Below, piece by piece: positions 9,479-18,598 of a DNA stretch of 64,000 nt; position 1 is the first letter of the stretch, and every line of letters begins with the position of its first letter. Below the pieces are notes generated by a model. That model did not search any database, had not been told where the DNA came from, and saw nothing but the letters and a program-made list of their open reading frames with translations. A program made the translations under genes and the position numbers. The DNA lies in NCBI RefSeq assembly GCF_000518885.1, contig NZ_JAEL01000016.1, positions 205 to 64,204 on the forward strand, given 5' to 3'. The stretch comes from Bacillus sp. J33. Its GTDB lineage: Bacteria > Bacillota > Bacilli > Bacillales > Cytobacillaceae.

Positions 9479-9485
9479 AAAAATA

Positions 9486-9503
9486 TGAATGATTATTCAT
9501 TCA
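9486..9503. promoter_or_regulatory. FadR operator
   Basis: TGAATGATTATTCATTCA matches the B. subtilis FadR box TGAATGAMTANTCATTCA at all but one position. It begins 8 nt after the -10 box, over the transcription start, so bound FadR should block initiation; long-chain acyl-CoA releases FadR in B. subtilis. Predicts autoregulation of fadR and the downstream genes. Confidence 0.9.
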
Positions 9504-9566
9504 TTTTAAAACAGGAATTGAAAAAACACCAAGTTAAACGCTCTAGGCTTGCTGATTTTTATTTAA

Positions 9567-9642
9567 GGATGTGTTAATGCTAAATGTTGATTTAGCACCG
9601 TGTTGATTGGAGCGGAAATCAACATTCAAGTTTATCAGAGCC
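9567..9642. mobile_element. R2 MITE-like element, 76-bp internal-deletion copy
   Basis: Left end GGATGTGTTAATGC, right end AGTTTATCAGAGCC, flanked by a perfect 8-bp direct repeat TTATTTAA (9559-9566 and 9643-9650). Compared with the 184-bp R2 copy at 59867-60050 (opposite orientation) it keeps both ends and the GTTGATTGGAGCGG segment but lacks the middle. It lies in the roughly 270-nt fadR leader. Confidence 0.8.
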
Positions 9643-9754
9643 TTATTTAAAGATTTACCAGCGGGGATGGGTCTGTGGCCCATCCACCTGCTGCATAAGA
9701 AAATGATGGCACTGCCGTTTAGCTGGTTTTTAATTCTTGAAAGGAGGGAAAAGC

Positions 9755-10339
9755 TTGAAGAAAACGAAACCCAAATACCGGCAAATTATTGATGCGGCGG
9801 TGGTGGTGATTGCGGAAAATGGCTATCACCAGGCACAGGTATCAAAAATTGCAAAGCAGGCAGGCGTCGCTGATGGCACCATCTACTTATATTTTAAAAA
9901 CAAAGAAGATATCTTAATATCCCTCTTTCAGGATAAAATGGGTTATTTCGTTGAGAGAATCGAGGAAAAAATTGCAGGAAAAGAGAAAGCTGCAGAGAAA
10001 CTATTAGTGATGGTAGAATCGCACTTTAAGATGCTTTCAGAAGACCGGCACCTGGCAATAGTCACCCAGCTCGAACTAAGGCAATCCAATAAAGATCTCC
10101 GCCATAAAATTAATGAAGTCTTAAAGGGATACCTTGCATTAGTTGATAAGATACTGGCTGATGGGAAGGAGAGCGGAGAGTTTTCAAGTGACCTGGATAT
10201 AAGGCTTGCCCGTCAAATGATCTTTGGCACAATGGATGAAACAGTAACGACATGGGTGATGAATGAGCAAAAATATGATCTGACTGCTCTGGCAGAACCT
10301 GTGCATAAATTGCTCATCAATGGGTGCGGAAAAGCATAA
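9755..10339 (+). CDS. fadR: Fatty acid degradation repressor FadR (TetR family)
   Basis: 194 residues, the length of B. subtilis FadR. N-terminal helix-turn-helix (residues about 7-55: IIDAAVVVIAENGYHQAQVSKIAKQAG, then GTIYLYFKNKEDIL); the C-terminal acyl-CoA-binding helical domain follows. Start is TTG at 9755: AAAGGAGGG lies about 6 nt upstream, whereas the in-frame upstream TTG at 9737 would translate through that site. Expected to repress fatty-acid degradation genes, including its own promoter via the operator at 9486-9503. Confidence 0.94.
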   Translation: MKKTKPKYRQIIDAAVVVIAENGYHQAQVSKIAKQAGVADGTIYLYFKNKEDILISLFQDKMGYFVERIEEKIAGKEKAAEKLLVMVESHFKMLSEDRHLAIVTQLELRQSNKDLRHKINEVLKGYLALVDKILADGKESGEFSSDLDIRLARQMIFGTMDETVTTWVMNEQKYDLTALAEPVHKLLINGCGKA

Positions 10340-10377
10340 TCCAAAAGTGCTTTTAGAATATATTGAGGAGGGATAGG

Positions 10378-11151
10378 ATGGAATACTTGAAATGGTCTCA
10401 CCAGGATATGGTTGCGACAATCACGATTGAACGTCCGCCGGCAAACGCTCTTTCATCCGGCTTGTTAAAAGAGCTTTCAGCTGTTCTGGATGAAATTGAA
10501 CCAAATGAAGAAATTAGGGTGGTTCTAATTCACGGTGAAGGCAGATTTTTCTCTGCCGGTGCAGATATTAAAGAATTTACGACAATCGAAAGCGGAGAAG
10601 ATTTCTCCAACCTGTCAACCTATGGCCAGGAACTTTTTGAAAGAATGGAATACTTCCCTAAGCCAATTATTGCGGCTATTCATGGTGCTGCACTCGGCGG
10701 CGGATTGGAACTGGCGATGGGCTGCCACTTCCGGCTTGTTTCCGAAACTGCCAAACTTGGGCTTCCTGAGCTTCAGCTAGGCTTGATACCAGGGTTTGCT
10801 GGCACACAGCGTCTGCCTCGCTTTGTTGGAACAGCCCGTGCGGCTGAAATGTTATTTACAAGTGAGCCGATTACAGGTCTTGAAGCTGTTCAATATGGTT
10901 TGGCGAATCATGCTTATCCGGAAGAGGAGCTGTTGGAGAATGCCTATAAAATGGCAAAGAAAATTGCCAAAAAGAGCCCAGGCTCAATCAAGGCCGCCAT
11001 TGAACTTTTAAATTACGGGAAAACAGGACAGTTCTACGAAGGCGTAAAAAAAGAAGCTGAATTGTTTGGTGAAGTTTTTATTTCAAAAGATGGCAAGGAA
11101 GGAATATCTGCCTTTATTGAAAAACGTGAGCCGAAATTTACCGGACAATAG
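10378..11151 (+). CDS. fadB: Enoyl-CoA hydratase
   Basis: 257-residue crotonase-family enzyme hydrating enoyl-CoA in beta-oxidation, matching FadB in the B. subtilis operon. Oxyanion-hole segments: FFSAGADIKEF (about 60-70) and HGAALGGGLELAMGCHFRL (about 102-120); the catalytic glutamates fall in LGLPELQLGLIPGFAGTQRLPR. Start is the ATG at 10378; GAGGAGGGA (10365-10373) precedes it, and the in-frame TTG at 10363 overlaps that site. fadR ends 38 nt upstream, so the genes are co-transcribed. Confidence 0.93.
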   Translation: MEYLKWSHQDMVATITIERPPANALSSGLLKELSAVLDEIEPNEEIRVVLIHGEGRFFSAGADIKEFTTIESGEDFSNLSTYGQELFERMEYFPKPIIAAIHGAALGGGLELAMGCHFRLVSETAKLGLPELQLGLIPGFAGTQRLPRFVGTARAAEMLFTSEPITGLEAVQYGLANHAYPEEELLENAYKMAKKIAKKSPGSIKAAIELLNYGKTGQFYEGVKKEAELFGEVFISKDGKEGISAFIEKREPKFTGQ

Positions 11152-11289
11152 TATTTTTAAAGATTTTCGCTGAAAGATTACATTCATCCTCATAATCTAT
11201 TATAATAGACTTGTATGCGGATGATTTAATCTTCAGAAGATTCATTGGTTAAATTTTGGTCTGCGAACGAGCGCCCGCTCAATTTTAAA

Positions 11290-11565
11290 TGCTGTCTTCG
11301 TAGAGTTGTTGCTTTTCTATAACTCAATTTAAATTGCTGAGTTGATTGGAGCTTAGGGCACTTGATCCTCGAAAATGCTACCGCATTTCCTTCGTGCGTT
11401 GCTGATTCAAGGAAGCTTATTCAATGTCCTGCGGGAGGAGAGGGAAGTGCGAGACCCCACAGGCGAAGCCGAGGAGGCTCGCATTCCTCCCCTCGGAAAG
11501 CAAGTGCCCATAGCGGAAATCAACGGGCATAATTCATAAGTAAAACAATCTATAAGAAAAGAGCT
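11290..11565 (-). mobile_element. R1 MITE-like element, copy 2
   Basis: 276 bp, opposite orientation to copy 1. Ends TGCTGTCTTCGTAGAG and CTATAAGAAAAGAGCT are one base off the usual GGCT/AGCC. Flanking octamers ATTTTAAA and GTATTAAA agree at 6 of 8 positions, a decayed duplication. It fills much of the 520-bp fadB-etfB gap, where B. subtilis has these genes in one operon. A perfect TATAAT at 11201 with a weak -35 (TTACAT 11178, 17-nt spacer) lies upstream. Confidence 0.75.
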
Positions 11566-11671
11566 GTATTAAAAATAGATGGGCGTTAGCAGCAGATTAA
11601 CCTTTCTGTATGCCTTGAATATTTTCAATCTTTCGAAGTGAAGAAATGTTTTTATTACTAGGAGGGAAATC

Positions 11672-12445
11672 ATGAACATCTACGTATTAATGAAGAGAAC
11701 ATTTGATACTGAAGAAAAAATTACAATCTCCGGCGGCAAAATCAATGAAGATGGTGCTGAATTTATCATTAATCCTTATGATGAATATGCGATTGAAGAG
11801 GCCATTCAGGTCCGCGATGCACATGGCGGAGAAGTCACAGTCGTATCTGTTGGAACGGAGGAAGCTGAGAAGCAGCTTCGAACAGCCCTTGCCATGGGTG
11901 CAGATAAAGCTGTTTTAATCAATACTGAAGATGATCTTGAAGACGGTGACCAATTCACAACCGCAAAGATTTTATCAGAATACTTAAAAGATAAAGAAGC
12001 TGACTTAATTATCGGAGGAAATGTAGCCATTGACGGCGGCTCAGGACAAGTTGGACCGCGTGTAGCAGAACTTCTGGGCATTTCTTACGTAACGACTATC
12101 ACAAAGCTCGAAATTGATGGCAGCTCTGCAACTGTAGTTCGCGATGTTGAAGGCGATTCCGAAGTAATTGAAACATCCCTTCCATTATTAGTAACTGCAC
12201 AGCAAGGTTTGAATGAGCCTCGCTACCCGTCCTTGCCTGGAATTATGAAGGCAAAGAAGAAGCCTCTTGATGAGCTGGAGCTTGACGACCTTGACCTTGA
12301 TGAAGACGATGTTGAAGCAAAAACAAAGACAATTGAAATCTACTTGCCGCCTAAGAAAGAAGCAGGAAGGGTTCTTGAAGGCGAATTGGAAGATCAAGTT
12401 AAAGAGCTTGTAAACCTTCTTCATACCGAAGCTAAAGTTGTCTGA
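11672..12445 (+). CDS. etfB: Electron transfer flavoprotein beta subunit
   Basis: 257 residues. With EtfA forms the FAD/AMP heterodimer that takes electrons from acyl-CoA dehydrogenase to the respiratory chain. Visible: N-terminal MNIYVLMKRTFDTEEKI, the adenine-nucleotide-binding region around VVSVGTEEAEKQLRTALAMGADKAVLI, and the conserved GQVGPRVAELLGISYVT segment. Ribosome site GGAGGG precedes the ATG. etfA follows 40 nt later. The long upstream gap with R1 suggests that transcription from fadR may be weakened or supplemented here. Confidence 0.94.
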   Translation: MNIYVLMKRTFDTEEKITISGGKINEDGAEFIINPYDEYAIEEAIQVRDAHGGEVTVVSVGTEEAEKQLRTALAMGADKAVLINTEDDLEDGDQFTTAKILSEYLKDKEADLIIGGNVAIDGGSGQVGPRVAELLGISYVTTITKLEIDGSSATVVRDVEGDSEVIETSLPLLVTAQQGLNEPRYPSLPGIMKAKKKPLDELELDDLDLDEDDVEAKTKTIEIYLPPKKEAGRVLEGELEDQVKELVNLLHTEAKVV

Positions 12446-12485
12446 TTGTCAATAACTGATAATAATAACGCAGGGGGTAAAACAT

Positions 12486-13463
12486 ATGGCTAGAAAAGTA
12501 TTAGTATTAGGTGAAGTCCGTGACGGTTCATTGCGTAATGTATCCTTCGAAGCGGTAGCAGCAGGGAAAACTGCAGCAGAGGGCGGAGAAGTTGTAGGTG
12601 TTTTAATTGGTGATTCTGTAAGCGCTTTAGCGATTGAGATGATCCAGTATGGAGCGGACCGTGTTGTGACGGTTGAAGATGAAAAACTAAACCAATATAC
12701 TCCTGACGGCTTTTCTCAGGCTTTAATGGCCGTAATTGACTCAGAAAGTCCTGATGGCCTTATTTTTGGACATACTGCATTAGGAAAGGATCTTGCGCCA
12801 AAGATCGCTGCCAAGCTGGAATCAGGTTTAATCTCAGATGTTACTAACCTGGAAGAAGCAGGCGGCAACCTGGTGTTTACACGGCCAATCTATTCAGGAA
12901 AAGCGTTTGAGAAGAAAATTGTAACAGATGGCCTGCTGTTTGCGACAATCCGTCCAAACAATATTGCTCCACTTGATAAAGATGAATCAAGATCTGGTGA
13001 CGTTTCATCTGTATCTGCTGATATCAAAGACCTTCGTACCATTATAAAAGAAGTTGTCCGCAAAGCTAGCGAAGGTGTTGATTTGTCTGAAGCAAAGGTT
13101 ATTATTGCAGGCGGGCGCGGTGTTAAGAGCGAGGAAGGATTTGAGCCATTAAAAGAGCTTGCTTCTGTTTTAAATGGAGCTGTGGGTGCTTCCCGCGGTG
13201 CATGTGATGCAGATTATTGCGACTACTCACTTCAAATTGGCCAAACAGGCAAGGTTGTTACTCCAGACCTTTATATTGCATGCGGCATCTCTGGGGCAAT
13301 CCAGCATTTAGCTGGTATGTCAAACTCAAAAGTAATTGTGGCCATTAATAAAGATCCTGAAGCAAATATCTTCAAAGTGGCGGATTACGGCATTGTTGGC
13401 GACCTTTTTGAAGTTGTCCCAATGTTAACGGAAGAGTTTAAGAAACTTAAAGTAAACGCATAA
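12486..13463 (+). CDS. etfA: Electron transfer flavoprotein alpha subunit
   Basis: 325 residues. The FAD-binding C-terminal domain is recognisable: [37 protein letters not shown], then [29 protein letters not shown] and [20 protein letters not shown], the classic ETF alpha signature. The N-terminal half is the etfB-like domain. Ribosome site AGGGGG precedes the ATG. Last gene of the fatty-acid block, ending in a hairpin. Confidence 0.95.
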   Translation: MARKVLVLGEVRDGSLRNVSFEAVAAGKTAAEGGEVVGVLIGDSVSALAIEMIQYGADRVVTVEDEKLNQYTPDGFSQALMAVIDSESPDGLIFGHTALGKDLAPKIAAKLESGLISDVTNLEEAGGNLVFTRPIYSGKAFEKKIVTDGLLFATIRPNNIAPLDKDESRSGDVSSVSADIKDLRTIIKEVVRKASEGVDLSEAKVIIAGGRGVKSEEGFEPLKELASVLNGAVGASRGACDADYCDYSLQIGQTGKVVTPDLYIACGISGAIQHLAGMSNSKVIVAINKDPEANIFKVADYGIVGDLFEVVPMLTEEFKKLKVNA

Positions 13464-13485
13464 GAATCACCTGATTGGCTATTGA

Positions 13486-13510
13486 ATGGGCGGCTTTGGG
13501 CCGCCCTTTA
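13486..13510 (+). terminator. Terminator of etfBA
   Basis: GGGCGGC (13488-13494) and GCCGCCC (13500-13506) followed by only TTTATA; strong stem, short T-run. Confidence 0.65.
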
Positions 13511-13651
13511 TACATAATCACAACTGCAGGCAATGATGAATAATTCGCATAAAATAGGGTATATTACGATCGAGCAAATCGTTAGCAACATAATATAAAC
13601 GATGATATACTGTCGTTAGTATTTGAGTTGAATTTTTAGGAGGCATATCAA

Positions 13652-13966
13652 ATGGCTATTACACATGCAACTGATCAAAACTTCACTACGGAGACTGGCT
13701 CAGGTTTAGTATTGGCTGACTTCTGGGCTCCATGGTGCGGCCCTTGTAAAATGATCGCTCCTGTATTGGAAGAGCTTGACGTTGAAATGGGCGATAAAGT
13801 TAAAATCGTAAAAATCGATGTTGACGAAAACCAGGAGACTGCTGGCAAGTTTGGCGTAATGAGCATCCCGACTCTAATCGTTCTTAAAGACGGTGAAGTT
13901 GTAGATAAAGTAGTTGGATTCCAGCCTAAAGAAGCTCTTGCTGAACTTCTTTCAAAACATGCATAA
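13652..13966 (+). CDS. trxA: Thioredoxin
   Basis: 104-residue cytosolic thiol-disulfide reductase, full length. Active site WCGPCK at residues 28-33, cis-Pro in SIPTL at about residue 73, FWAPWCGP and FGVMSIPT blocks intact. Ribosome site AGGAGG before the ATG. Upstream, TATACT (about 13604) follows a poor -35 (TAGCAA, 17-nt spacer); a GGGTAT hexamer at 13557 resembles a sigma-B -10 but no matching -35 is visible. Confidence 0.97.
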   Translation: MAITHATDQNFTTETGSGLVLADFWAPWCGPCKMIAPVLEELDVEMGDKVKIVKIDVDENQETAGKFGVMSIPTLIVLKDGEVVDKVVGFQPKEALAELLSKHA

Positions 13967-13979
13967 TGTTTAAAGGGGT

Positions 13980-14013
13980 CCCGATGTCCAATAAAGGCAT
14001 CGGGATTTTTTTG
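13980..14013 (+). terminator. Terminator of trxA
   Basis: CCCGATG (13980-13986) and CATCGGG (13998-14004), then A and seven T. Confidence 0.93.
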
Positions 14014-14255
14014 TGCAGATTATGATGAGCTCTCATGCATATGTACCCCAATATTTCTTGCTTCTATACTAATACTGTCATACTATACCCCATCTCCATT
14101 ACACGTTATAATTAGATTGTGATACTTGCCCAGAAGACATAGGGCATTAATAGGAAAGAAGCAGGATGAAAAGTGCGCTTTGAGACGTTAACTTGTCAAT
14201 TCAGGTCAGGCCTGTTAACCATATCGTTATATAGAACATCCGGGAGGTGAATCAA

Positions 14256-16049
14256 GTGAATGACACTATCAAAAATAAGCTAATGCTGCTTCCGGCACAG
14301 CCTGGCTGTTACTTAATGAAGGATAGGCAAGGCACCATTATCTATGTGGGAAAGGCAAAAATTTTAAAAAACCGCGTCAGATCCTATTTCACTGGTTCGC
14401 ATGACGGGAAAACCTTAAGGCTTGTCAATGAAATCGAGGATTTTGAATATATTGTAACTTCCTCAGATATGGAAGCGCTGGTTCTTGAGATGAACCTGAT
14501 CAAAAAGTATGATCCGAAATATAATGTGATGCTAAAGGATGATAAGAGCTATCCGTTTATTAAACTGACATCTGAAAGGCATCCGCGCCTGATTACAACC
14601 AGAAAGGTTAAAAAGGATAAAGGAAAGTACTTTGGGCCTTATCCAAATGTCCAGGCTGCAAATGAAACGAAGAAACTTCTCGATAGGATTTATCCGCTCC
14701 GCAAATGCTCAACCCTTCCTGACCGAGTGTGCCTTTATTATCATTTGGGCCAGTGCCTGGCTCCATGTGTGAAGGACGTTAGTGAAGAAGAATATAAACA
14801 AATGACAGATGAAATTGCCAGGTTTTTAAACGGCGGGTATAAAGATATAAAGAAAGATTTGACTGAAAAAATGGCAGCGGCAGCAGAAGAGCTGGATTTT
14901 GAGAGGGCCAAAGAGCTCAGGGACAAAATCGCTCATATTGATGCTACGATGGAAAAGCAAAAAATGACGATGACAGACTTTACCGACCGCGATGTGTTCG
15001 GCTACGCGGTTGATAAAGGATGGATGTGTGTTCAGGTCTTTTTTATCAGGCAAGGGAAACTTATCGAGCGGGATGTATCCATGTTTCCGATTTATAATGA
15101 GCCTGAGGAAGAAATCTTAACCTTCCTGGGCCAATTTTACTCAAAGGCCAACCATTTTAAGCCGCGTGAGATATTAGCACCAGATTCTGTGGACACAGAA
15201 ATGGCAGAACATCTTCTGGGTGTAAAGGTCCTTAAGCCGCAGCGCGGCCAAAAGAAAGACCTCGTAAAGCTTGCCTATAAAAATGCGAAAATTGCCCTGC
15301 AAGAGAAGTTTTCCTTAATTGAACGGGATGAGGAACGGACAATCAAGGCTATTGAAAATCTTGGACAGCAGCTTGGCATTTATACTCCCCATCGGATTGA
15401 AGCATTTGATAATTCCAATATTCAGGGAACCGATCCTGTATCTGCCATGATTGTCTTTATTGACGGCAAGCCTGAAAAAAGGGAATATCGGAAATATAAA
15501 ATTAAATCCGTCAAGGGCCCTGATGATTACGACTCCATGAGGGAAGTGGTACGGCGCAGATACACAAGGGTACTTAAAGAAGAACTGCCCCTGCCTGATT
15601 TGATTATAATTGATGGCGGCAAGGGACATGTGGAAGCGGTAAGGGATGTGCTTGAAAATGAATTGGGCCTTGATATCCCTCTCGCCGGATTGGTTAAGGA
15701 TGAGAAGCATCGGACATCTCAGCTTCTTTATGGCAGTCCCCTTGAAATCATACCGCTTGCAAGAAATAGCCAGGAATTTTATTTGCTGCAGAGAATACAG
15801 GATGAGGTGCACCGGTTTGCCATTACCTTTCATCGCCAGCTTCGCGGAAAAAGTGTTTTTCAGTCCATTCTTGATGAGATTCCTGGCATAGGGGAGAAAA
15901 GAAAAAAGCAGCTTCTGAAAACTTTCGGTTCTGTGAAAAAAATGCAAGAAGCTTCCCTTGAAGAGTTCAGGGAAGCAGGGATTCCTGCAAACGTAGCTGA
16001 AGAATTGAGGCAGCGTCTAAAGGGGCAAAATGGAAAGCGTTCAACGTAA
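14256..16049 (+). CDS. uvrC: Excinuclease ABC subunit C
   Basis: 597 residues (B. subtilis 598). Makes both incisions in nucleotide excision repair with UvrB. N-terminal GIY-YIG nuclease ([19 protein letters not shown], residues about 16-40), a cysteine motif around [16 protein letters not shown] domain for UvrB contact (about 200-235), RNase H-like nuclease ([36 protein letters not shown]) and C-terminal tandem helix-hairpin-helix ([18 protein letters not shown]). GTG start at 14256 lies 5 nt after GGGAGGTGA; the in-frame GTG at 14247 lies within that site. No LexA box is obvious upstream. Confidence 0.96.
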   Translation: MNDTIKNKLMLLPAQPGCYLMKDRQGTIIYVGKAKILKNRVRSYFTGSHDGKTLRLVNEIEDFEYIVTSSDMEALVLEMNLIKKYDPKYNVMLKDDKSYPFIKLTSERHPRLITTRKVKKDKGKYFGPYPNVQAANETKKLLDRIYPLRKCSTLPDRVCLYYHLGQCLAPCVKDVSEEEYKQMTDEIARFLNGGYKDIKKDLTEKMAAAAEELDFERAKELRDKIAHIDATMEKQKMTMTDFTDRDVFGYAVDKGWMCVQVFFIRQGKLIERDVSMFPIYNEPEEEILTFLGQFYSKANHFKPREILAPDSVDTEMAEHLLGVKVLKPQRGQKKDLVKLAYKNAKIALQEKFSLIERDEERTIKAIENLGQQLGIYTPHRIEAFDNSNIQGTDPVSAMIVFIDGKPEKREYRKYKIKSVKGPDDYDSMREVVRRRYTRVLKEELPLPDLIIIDGGKGHVEAVRDVLENELGLDIPLAGLVKDEKHRTSQLLYGSPLEIIPLARNSQEFYLLQRIQDEVHRFAITFHRQLRGKSVFQSILDEIPGIGEKRKKQLLKTFGSVKKMQEASLEEFREAGIPANVAEELRQRLKGQNGKRST

Positions 16050-16057
16050 ATTGGATA

Positions 16058-16086
16058 TAGACAGCCAATTTCTGATATGTTATACT
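16058..16086 (+). promoter_or_regulatory. Promoter of the lysC leader
   Basis: TAGACA (16058-16063), 17-nt spacer, TATACT (16081-16086); each box is 5 of 6 to consensus. It starts 8 nt after the uvrC stop. Confidence 0.7.
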
Positions 16087-16144
16087 AATTGAAACTTTAT
16101 AACAATATCACTTTATAGCGATAAAGTGTGTGTTCAAAAGGGTT

Positions 16145-16168
16145 AAAAGAGCAAAATGCTCTTTTTGT
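16145..16168 (+). terminator. Terminator-like hairpin between lysC promoter and riboswitch
   Basis: AAAAGAGC (16145-16152) pairs with GCTCTTTT (16158-16165) ahead of a T and G. It may end uvrC transcripts but lies downstream of the predicted lysC promoter, so it could also trim lysC transcription. Confidence 0.55.
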
Positions 16169-16189
16169 CCAGTTTTTGAACTGCATCGT

Positions 16190-16375
16190 AAAGTGAAGGT
16201 AGAGGTGCGAACTTCATCAGTAAAAGCTTGGAGAAGAATGAGCTTCAGTGAAAAGCTTTGAAAGGGAATGTTTGCCGAAGTGGAGAAAATCTCATCATTT
16301 TCTTTGCTGGTTCTGCATTGAATAAATGCAGGATTGTCAGGACCATGCCGTCCTGGAGAGCTATCTCACTGTGTT
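16190..16375 (+). promoter_or_regulatory. Lysine riboswitch (L box)
   Basis: Carries the conserved L-box blocks in order: AGAGGTGCGAACTTCA (16201 on), GGAGAAGAATGAG, GAAAGGGAATG with GCCGAAGTGGAG, the TGCTGGTTCTGCA arm, GTCAGGACCATGCCGTC and the closing GAGAGCTATCTCACT (to about 16370). Senses lysine and, when bound, favours the following terminator to switch off lysC. Confidence 0.96.
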
Positions 16376-16403
16376 TGCTTATTTTTATTTACATTTGGCT
16401 GCA

Positions 16404-16439
16404 CAGCAATGGGATAGTATTATTCCATTGCTTTTTTTA
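16404..16439 (+). terminator. Riboswitch-controlled terminator of lysC
   Basis: AGCAATGGGATA (16405-16416) pairs with TATTCCATTGCT (16420-16431, one bulge) and is followed by seven T. Downstream of the L-box aptamer, as the expression platform. Confidence 0.93.
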
Positions 16440-16614
16440 TTGCCAAAAAAGGGCTGTGTTACTGTATGGTTACTCCAGCACCTGTGTACGGAGTGAAAGG
16501 CTCTGAAGCAGAATAACAAGGCTTATGCAAATAAATAGAAGCAAACTGGTAAAGGGTAATTTACATAGGGACGGCAAACAATACAATAAGATTGTTAGGA
16601 AAGAAGGAGAAGCT

Positions 16615-17844
16615 GTGGGTATCATTGTACAAAAATTCGGAGGCACCTCCGTAGGCACTGTTGACAGAATTCAAAATGTAGCCAATCGGGTGATTGAAGA
16701 AAAGAAAAGAGGAAATGATGTGGTCGTGGTTGTTTCAGCCATGGGGAAAACGACTGATCAGCTAGTAGGTATGGCTAAGGAAATTTCTCCTGCTCCAAAT
16801 AAACGGGAAATGGATATGCTGCTTACAACCGGTGAACAAGTAACCATTTCTTTGCTGGCCATGGCTTTAGGGGCGAAAGGGCACCCTGCCGTTTCATTTA
16901 CTGGCTGGCAGGCGGGAATTAAGACTGAGCCGGTCCATGGAAATGCAAGGATATTGGACATCAATACCAATAAAATCCAGACAGAATTGAAGGAAGGCAA
17001 AATCGTTATTGTTGCCGGATTCCAGGGAATGACGGAGGATGGTGCGATCACGACCCTTGGCCGCGGAGGATCGGATACAACGGCAGTTGCATTGGCAGCT
17101 GCGCTTAAAGCAGATAAATGTGATATTTATACAGATGTAACAGGGGTATTTACAACAGATCCCCGCTATGTCCAAAATGCCAGAAAGCTTCATTCTGTGT
17201 CCTATGATGAAATGCTGGAACTGGCAAATTTAGGGGCTGGTGTATTGCATCCAAGAGCTGTAGAGTTTGCAAAAAACTATGGGCTTCCGCTTGAAGTGCG
17301 TTCAAGCCTTGAAAGAGAATCGGGAACTATTATTGAGGAGGAAGTGAAAATGGAACAAAACCTAGTTGTGCGCGGTGTGGCGTTTGAAGATGATATTACA
17401 AGAGTGACAATACTTGGACTCCCTAATTCACTAACTGGATTATCCACCATTTTTTCAGCACTCGCAAAAAATCACATCAATGTCGATATCATTATTCAAA
17501 GCATGACAGAAGCGCAAACGACCAACTTGTCATTCTCGATTAAAAATGAAGATTTAACTGATACAGTAAAAGTGCTTGAAAAGAACAGAGACAGTTTGAA
17601 TTATGATCGCATTGAATGGGAATCAGGCCTTGCTAAGGTTTCGATTGTAGGTTCAGGAATGATATCCAATCCTGGTGTAGCAGCTGAAATGTTTGAAGTG
17701 CTATCAGCAAATGAAATTCAGGTGAAGATGGTAAGTACATCAGAAATAAAGGTTTCTGCTGTTATTGAAAACGGAAAAATGCTTGAGGCTGTTGATGCTT
17801 TGCATGATGCTTTTGAGCTATCCAGTTCTGCTGTAAAAGCTTAA
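16615..17844 (+). CDS. lysC: Aspartokinase II, alpha and beta subunits
   Basis: 409 residues (B. subtilis LysC 408). Phosphorylates aspartate, first step to lysine, diaminopimelate, threonine and methionine. Kinase domain with VQKFGGTSVG at the N-terminus, TTGEQVTISLLAMAL and GRGGSDTTAVALAAAL; two ACT domains in the last 150 residues (e.g. VTILGLPNSLTGLSTIF and VSIVGSGMISNPGVAAEMF). GTG start at 16615, 5 nt after AAGGAG; longer in-frame starts lie inside the leader. An internal start for the beta subunit is visible at 17350. Confidence 0.95.
   Translation: MGIIVQKFGGTSVGTVDRIQNVANRVIEEKKRGNDVVVVVSAMGKTTDQLVGMAKEISPAPNKREMDMLLTTGEQVTISLLAMALGAKGHPAVSFTGWQAGIKTEPVHGNARILDINTNKIQTELKEGKIVIVAGFQGMTEDGAITTLGRGGSDTTAVALAAALKADKCDIYTDVTGVFTTDPRYVQNARKLHSVSYDEMLELANLGAGVLHPRAVEFAKNYGLPLEVRSSLERESGTIIEEEVKMEQNLVVRGVAFEDDITRVTILGLPNSLTGLSTIFSALAKNHINVDIIIQSMTEAQTTNLSFSIKNEDLTDTVKVLEKNRDSLNYDRIEWESGLAKVSIVGSGMISNPGVAAEMFEVLSANEIQVKMVSTSEIKVSAVIENGKMLEAVDALHDAFELSSSAVKA
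17335..17352 (+). promoter_or_regulatory. Internal ribosome site and start for the LysC beta subunit
   Basis: GAGGAGG at 17335-17341 precedes an in-frame ATG at 17350 (codon 246, product MEQNLVVRG..., 164 residues). B. subtilis AK II is known to make its regulatory beta subunit from an internal start at the same place. Confidence 0.8.
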
Positions 17845-17874
17845 TTGAATGTCAGATGCGTAAGAGTGCATAAA

Positions 17875-17912
17875 CAAAAAGCTTTCAAAAGGCGGCTTTT
17901 GAAAGCTTTTTG
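17875..17912. terminator. Bidirectional terminator between lysC and yslB
   Basis: Perfect 16-bp stem AAAAAGCTTTCAAAAG (17876-17891) and CTTTTGAAAGCTTTTT (17896-17911) with a GCGG loop; A- and T-runs serve both strands. Confidence 0.94.
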
Positions 17913-17926
17913 TCCTGCATATCACA

Positions 17927-18379
17927 TCACATCGGTGTGTCTTTTTTATCCCATTTTACTGTTATATGGATTTTGCCGGTTTTTTTGCGGGGGTGTTCAA
18001 AGGCTTCGCAAATGACTTCTTTTTGAAATTCGATTTGCTGGGCTATAAAACCGGCTTCAAGCTGAAATGTGCAGCTATCATTCTTTTTGCAGCGTTCAGC
18101 GATCAGAGGACTGGTCAATTCCATTTCAATTTCATTTTTTGTTTCATTTTTTATCGAAAGGCTGCCCCATCCTGCGTTTTGAAAAAACTCGGCAATATGT
18201 CCGGCTGATTCAAGAGGATATTTCCGTGCAAGCCTCTTGCCGGCCCAATATAAAATTTCAGGTGCATCATTGCCTAAAAGGTCCTGAAGCAATACTTCCC
18301 GTATGAGTTCATAGCCAAATACCGGGACGGACTGTATGTGATCTTCGTTGGTTGATTTCGCAGTTGCTAATTCGCTCAT
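17927..18379 (-). CDS. yslB: DUF2507 protein YslB
   Basis: 150-residue soluble protein matching B. subtilis YslB in sequence character and in its place next to sdhC. Recognisable DUF2507 segments: VPVFGYELIREVLLQDLLGNDAPEILYWAGKRLARKYPL near the N-terminus and FQLEAGFIAQQIE later. Ribosome site AGGGGAG precedes the ATG. Convergent with lysC, divergent from sdhC. Function not known; family conservation beside sdhC is suggestive only. Confidence 0.85.
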   Translation of the reverse strand: MSELATAKSTNEDHIQSVPVFGYELIREVLLQDLLGNDAPEILYWAGKRLARKYPLESAGHIAEFFQNAGWGSLSIKNETKNEIEMELTSPLIAERCKKNDSCTFQLEAGFIAQQIEFQKEVICEAFEHPRKKTGKIHITVKWDKKDTPM

Positions 18380-18598
18380 TGGTCTCCCCTCTTTCTATTA
18401 TTCTATTATATACAATATGAAGAGGGTTTTAATATCCATTCAAGAAAAAATAGAACGATTTGCACAGAAAATATTACTATTTTAATATAGGTGATGCTTA
18501 GAAAATACAGAAAAAGAAAGTGCAGTTAAGGTTGATTTAAAGCATTTAATATTTTTTAAAAATTTTATTAATATGGAACATTTTATGTATCCGTTTTC

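Noticed and set aside
13557-13562. Sigma-B promoter for trxA (GGGTAT)
   Set aside because: No GTTTAA-like -35 at the right distance; kept only as a remark.
15315-15947. 210-codon open frame on the minus strand
   Set aside because: Entirely antisense to the conserved uvrC coding frame, no ribosome site, no recognisable product.
16258-16506. 82-codon open frame before lysC
   Set aside because: Covers the lysine riboswitch aptamer and its terminator; the RNA explains the sequence.
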